From the NCBI GenBank assembly GCA_902778055.1, contig CACYWL010000005.1, positions 1-64,000 on the forward strand: 64,000 bases of DNA. The letters are read 5' to 3'. This DNA comes from an uncultured Eubacteriales bacterium. Lineage in GTDB: Bacteria; Bacillota; Clostridia; Christensenellales; Aristaeellaceae. The position numbers were made by a program, and so were the translations under genes. Each line of letters begins with the position of its first letter. Positions within the stretch are counted from its first letter, which is position 1. The notes beneath the pieces were generated by a model. That model searched no databases. It was not told where the DNA came from and saw nothing but the letters and a program-made list of their open reading frames with translations. Shown in pieces: positions 62,107-64,000 of the stretch.

Positions 62107-62196
62107 GGGAACGATAGGGACGGTCCTTTTCGTTCCCTTTCTCTTCTGCGGAGACGGTTTGCGAGACTCAGCGAGACTCGGGGACGGTTTTATGTG
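62107..62196. repeat. Cluster of REP-like GGGACGGT motifs
   Basis: Three related units: GGGAACGA...CGTTCCC hairpin enclosing GGGACGGTCC (62107-62137), GAGACGGTTTGCGAGACTC (62151-62169) and GGGGACGGTTTTATGTG (62180-62196). They share the core of the 53576 element. The remaining gene-free sequence to 62324 shows nothing I recognise. Confidence 0.5.
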
Positions 62197-62324
62197 AAAA
62201 CAACGTGTCACCTTTGTTTCCACGCCTTTGTCTGTGCCCTCATATTGTTGGCACGGATGTTCCTCAGTCTCATTTTTACGCTCTAATCCGTTCTCTCCCG
62301 GTCTTGTGCAGTTTTCCCAACTTC

Positions 62325-63239
62325 TTACCCCTTGACAGCGCCCAGCGCCATGCCGGTCACGAAATACTTCTGCAGGAACGGGTAGACCACCAGGATCGGC
62401 ACCGTGGACACCACGGTGATCGCGCAGCGGATCGTGATGGGCGTGGTCTGCGTCGTGCTCTTGATGGCGTCCACGGAGGTCTTGGCCGCGTTGGCGCTGG
62501 CCTGCGTGGTCGCCAGCTTCATCTTCAGCAGGTACTGGAGGCTGTGCAGCTGCTTCTGCCCGCCGCAGTACAGATAGGTGTCAAACCAGCTGTTCCAGCT
62601 GCCCACCGCCACGAAAAGGGCAACGGTGGCCATGACCGGCATGCACAGGGGGAAGATGATCTGCCAGTAGACCCGGATATCCCCGGCGCCGTCGATGCGT
62701 GCGGATTCCACCAGCGCGTCCGGCAGCCCGGCAATGTAGGTCCGGATGACGATCATGTTGAAGCAGGAGAACATGGTGGGAATGATATAGACCCAGTAGC
62801 TCTTGCCCAGCCCCAGCGTCCGGGTGATCAGCAGATAGTTGGGAATCAGGCCCGCGTTGATGTACATGGTCAGCACCAGCACGGTGGTGATCAGTTTGCG
62901 GAGCACGTATTCCCTCCGGCTCAGCGTATAGGCCAGCATGCCGGTCCAGAAAAGGTTCAGCAGCGTGATCAGGACGGTCTTGGAGGCGGAAATCCACGCC
63001 GCCTGGTAGACCGCCTGATCCTCCAGAATGGCGGCATAGCTCTTCGTGCTGAAGACTCTGGGCGTCAGGCCGATTCCTCCCCGCAGGGCGTCCGTCCCGT
63101 CATTGAAGGAATAGGCCACCGTGTTCAGAACCGGATAGAGGGTGATAAACATCAGCAGAATGAGAAGAATCGTGTTGACGACGGGGAAAACCACGTCATG
63201 CCGATGGGTCTTTCTCTTCTTTACAGGAATGGCTGTCAT
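62325..63239 (-). CDS. Carbohydrate ABC transporter permease (LplC/YtcP type)
   Basis: Membrane subunit of 304 residues from the CUT1-like, MalG-type branch. N-terminal basic residues (KKRKTHRHD) are followed by six hydrophobic segments. The ATPase-docking EAA loop is ESARIDGAGDIRVYWQIIFPL. LYPVLNTVAYSFNDG near residue 35-50 and the C-terminal KYFVTGMALGAVKG are typical of the LplC subgroup. That subgroup pairs with LplB-type permeases and takes up complex oligosaccharides with a shared ATPase. It is 15 bases downstream of the second permease. No ATPase gene is in the window. Confidence 0.92.
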   Translation of the reverse strand: MTAIPVKKRKTHRHDVVFPVVNTILLILLMFITLYPVLNTVAYSFNDGTDALRGGIGLTPRVFSTKSYAAILEDQAVYQAAWISASKTVLITLLNLFWTGMLAYTLSRREYVLRKLITTVLVLTMYINAGLIPNYLLITRTLGLGKSYWVYIIPTMFSCFNMIVIRTYIAGLPDALVESARIDGAGDIRVYWQIIFPLCMPVMATVALFVAVGSWNSWFDTYLYCGGQKQLHSLQYLLKMKLATTQASANAAKTSVDAIKSTTQTTPITIRCAITVVSTVPILVVYPFLQKYFVTGMALGAVKG

Positions 63240-63254
63240 CTGTATTCCCTCCTC

Positions 63255-64000
63255 TCAGATCAAAGTGGCTTCATCCAGCTTTTTGGCGATGGAATTGGCC
63301 GCAACCAGCAGCACGATGGCGACGACGCTCTTGAAGAGGCCGGCGGCCGTGGCCACGCCGTACTGCTGCTTGGAAATGCCGTACTGCAGGACGAAGACGT
63401 CAATGGTCTGGCTCCAGTCCATCACGACGGAAGAGCCGAGCAGATACTGGATTTCGAATCCCGCCTCCATCAGGTGGCCGATGTTCATGATCAGCAGGAT
63501 GACGAAGGTGGATTTGATGCCGGGCAGCGTCACATGCAGGATCCGCTGGAAGCGGCCGGCGCCGTCAATGGAAGCGGCTTCATACAGGCTGGGATCGATG
63601 GAGGTCATGGCGGAAATGTAGATGATGGTGTTCCATCCCACTTCCTTCCAGACATTGATCACGCCGACCAGCCACCAGAAGTACTTTCCTTCGCCCAGGA
63701 AGAAGACCGGCTCCTTCGCCATTCCGAGGGACAGGATCATCTGGTTGATGGCGCCGTTGCTGGCAAAGATGTTCTGCGCCATGCCGACCACGATGACCAT
63801 GCTCAGGAAATGGGGCAGATAGGTCACGGTCTGGACGGTCCGCTTGAAGGCCCGGACGCGGACCTCGTTCAGCAGAATCGCCAGCAGGATGGAGGAAACA
63901 GTGCCGAAGACCAGGTTGATGACGCTCATGGCCAGGGTGTTCCTGATGCTGTTCAGGAAGTCCTCCCGTCCGAAAAGCCATTCAAAGTTCTTCCACCCGA
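63255..64000 (-). CDS. Sugar ABC transporter permease (LplB type), 5' end outside window
   Basis: C-terminal about 248 codons of a MalF-like permease; the frame stays open to base 64000, so the start lies beyond the edge. The in-window part begins with SGWKNFEWLFGREDFLNSIR, which precedes the first ATG at 63929. Hydrophobic helices follow, with YLPHFLSMVIVVGMAQNIFA and the EAA loop EAASIDGAGRFQRILHVTLP. The last residues are SIAKKLDEATLI. It forms a heterodimer with the 62325 permease; the substrate-binding protein gene is probably upstream, outside the window. Confidence 0.92.
   Translation of the reverse strand, partial: GWKNFEWLFGREDFLNSIRNTLAMSVINLVFGTVSSILLAILLNEVRVRAFKRTVQTVTYLPHFLSMVIVVGMAQNIFASNGAINQMILSLGMAKEPVFFLGEGKYFWWLVGVINVWKEVGWNTIIYISAMTSIDPSLYEAASIDGAGRFQRILHVTLPGIKSTFVILLIMNIGHLMEAGFEIQYLLGSSVVMDWSQTIDVFVLQYGISKQQYGVATAAGLFKSVVAIVLLVAANSIAKKLDEATLI

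Overview
The window looks like chromosome from a GC-rich member of the Bacillota (Clostridia-like, probably a gut or rumen anaerobe). The reasons are strong AGGAGG ribosome binding sites, near-consensus sigma-A promoters, an ylxM-ffh-rpsP-khpA-rimM-trmD block, comEC-holA linkage, an LPxTG-type giant surface protein with Cna-B/SpaA-like domains, amino-acid and sugar ABC importers, and carbohydrate enzymes (GH35, GH67). No rRNA, tRNA, CRISPR array or complete insertion sequence was seen. Most genes are visibly GC-rich. Two stretches are AT-richer: the hip module (4.85-6.6 kb) and the middle of the giant surface protein (15.6-23.6 kb).

Layout. 1-2.8 kb: a DUF5058-like membrane protein, a second membrane protein and an M20 peptidase in one overlapping operon. 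2.95-4.3 kb: citrate synthase. 4.5-6.6 kb: a three-gene hipBST-like toxin-antitoxin module sitting on the 3' remnant of a peptide-binding protein gene. 6.8-13.4 kb: an SPFH protein, a GH35 beta-galactosidase and a DUF5107/TPR protein. 13.7-15.3 kb: a D-aminoacylase-like amidohydrolase. 15.5-25.8 kb: a roughly 3460-residue LPATG-anchored adhesin. 26.2-31.8 kb: a polysaccharide flippase, mgtE with a long structured leader, and a polar amino-acid ABC importer. 32-35.6 kb: a heterodimeric ABC exporter with one degenerate ATP site. 35.7-40.5 kb: GH67 alpha-glucuronidase and an M16C peptidase. 40.5-49.1 kb: a housekeeping block (ylxM, ffh, rpsP, khpA, rimM, trmD, small membrane protein, barstar-like protein, MBL hydrolase, comEC, holA). 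49.3-53.6 kb: two secreted proteins sharing an uncharacterised N-terminal domain, flanking a secreted PIG-L deacetylase. 53.7-62 kb: tgt, an RluA-type synthase, an RlmI-type methyltransferase, a degenerate GH4-like protein, ileS and deoC. 62.3-64 kb: two sugar ABC permeases, the last cut by the window edge.

The sharpest observations are: (1) the hipBST-like module whose toxin C-terminus is now encoded by an out-of-frame remnant of another gene, with palindromic operators threaded through its promoter; (2) the roughly 300-nt mgtE leader with a three-way-junction fold, a competing hairpin and overlapping tiny ORFs; (3) a GH4-family relative that seems to have lost its NAD and metal-binding residues; (4) a paralogous secreted domain pair around a PIG-L deacetylase; and (5) the compositional break inside the giant adhesin. 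All coordinates were read by eye and no search or folding program was run.
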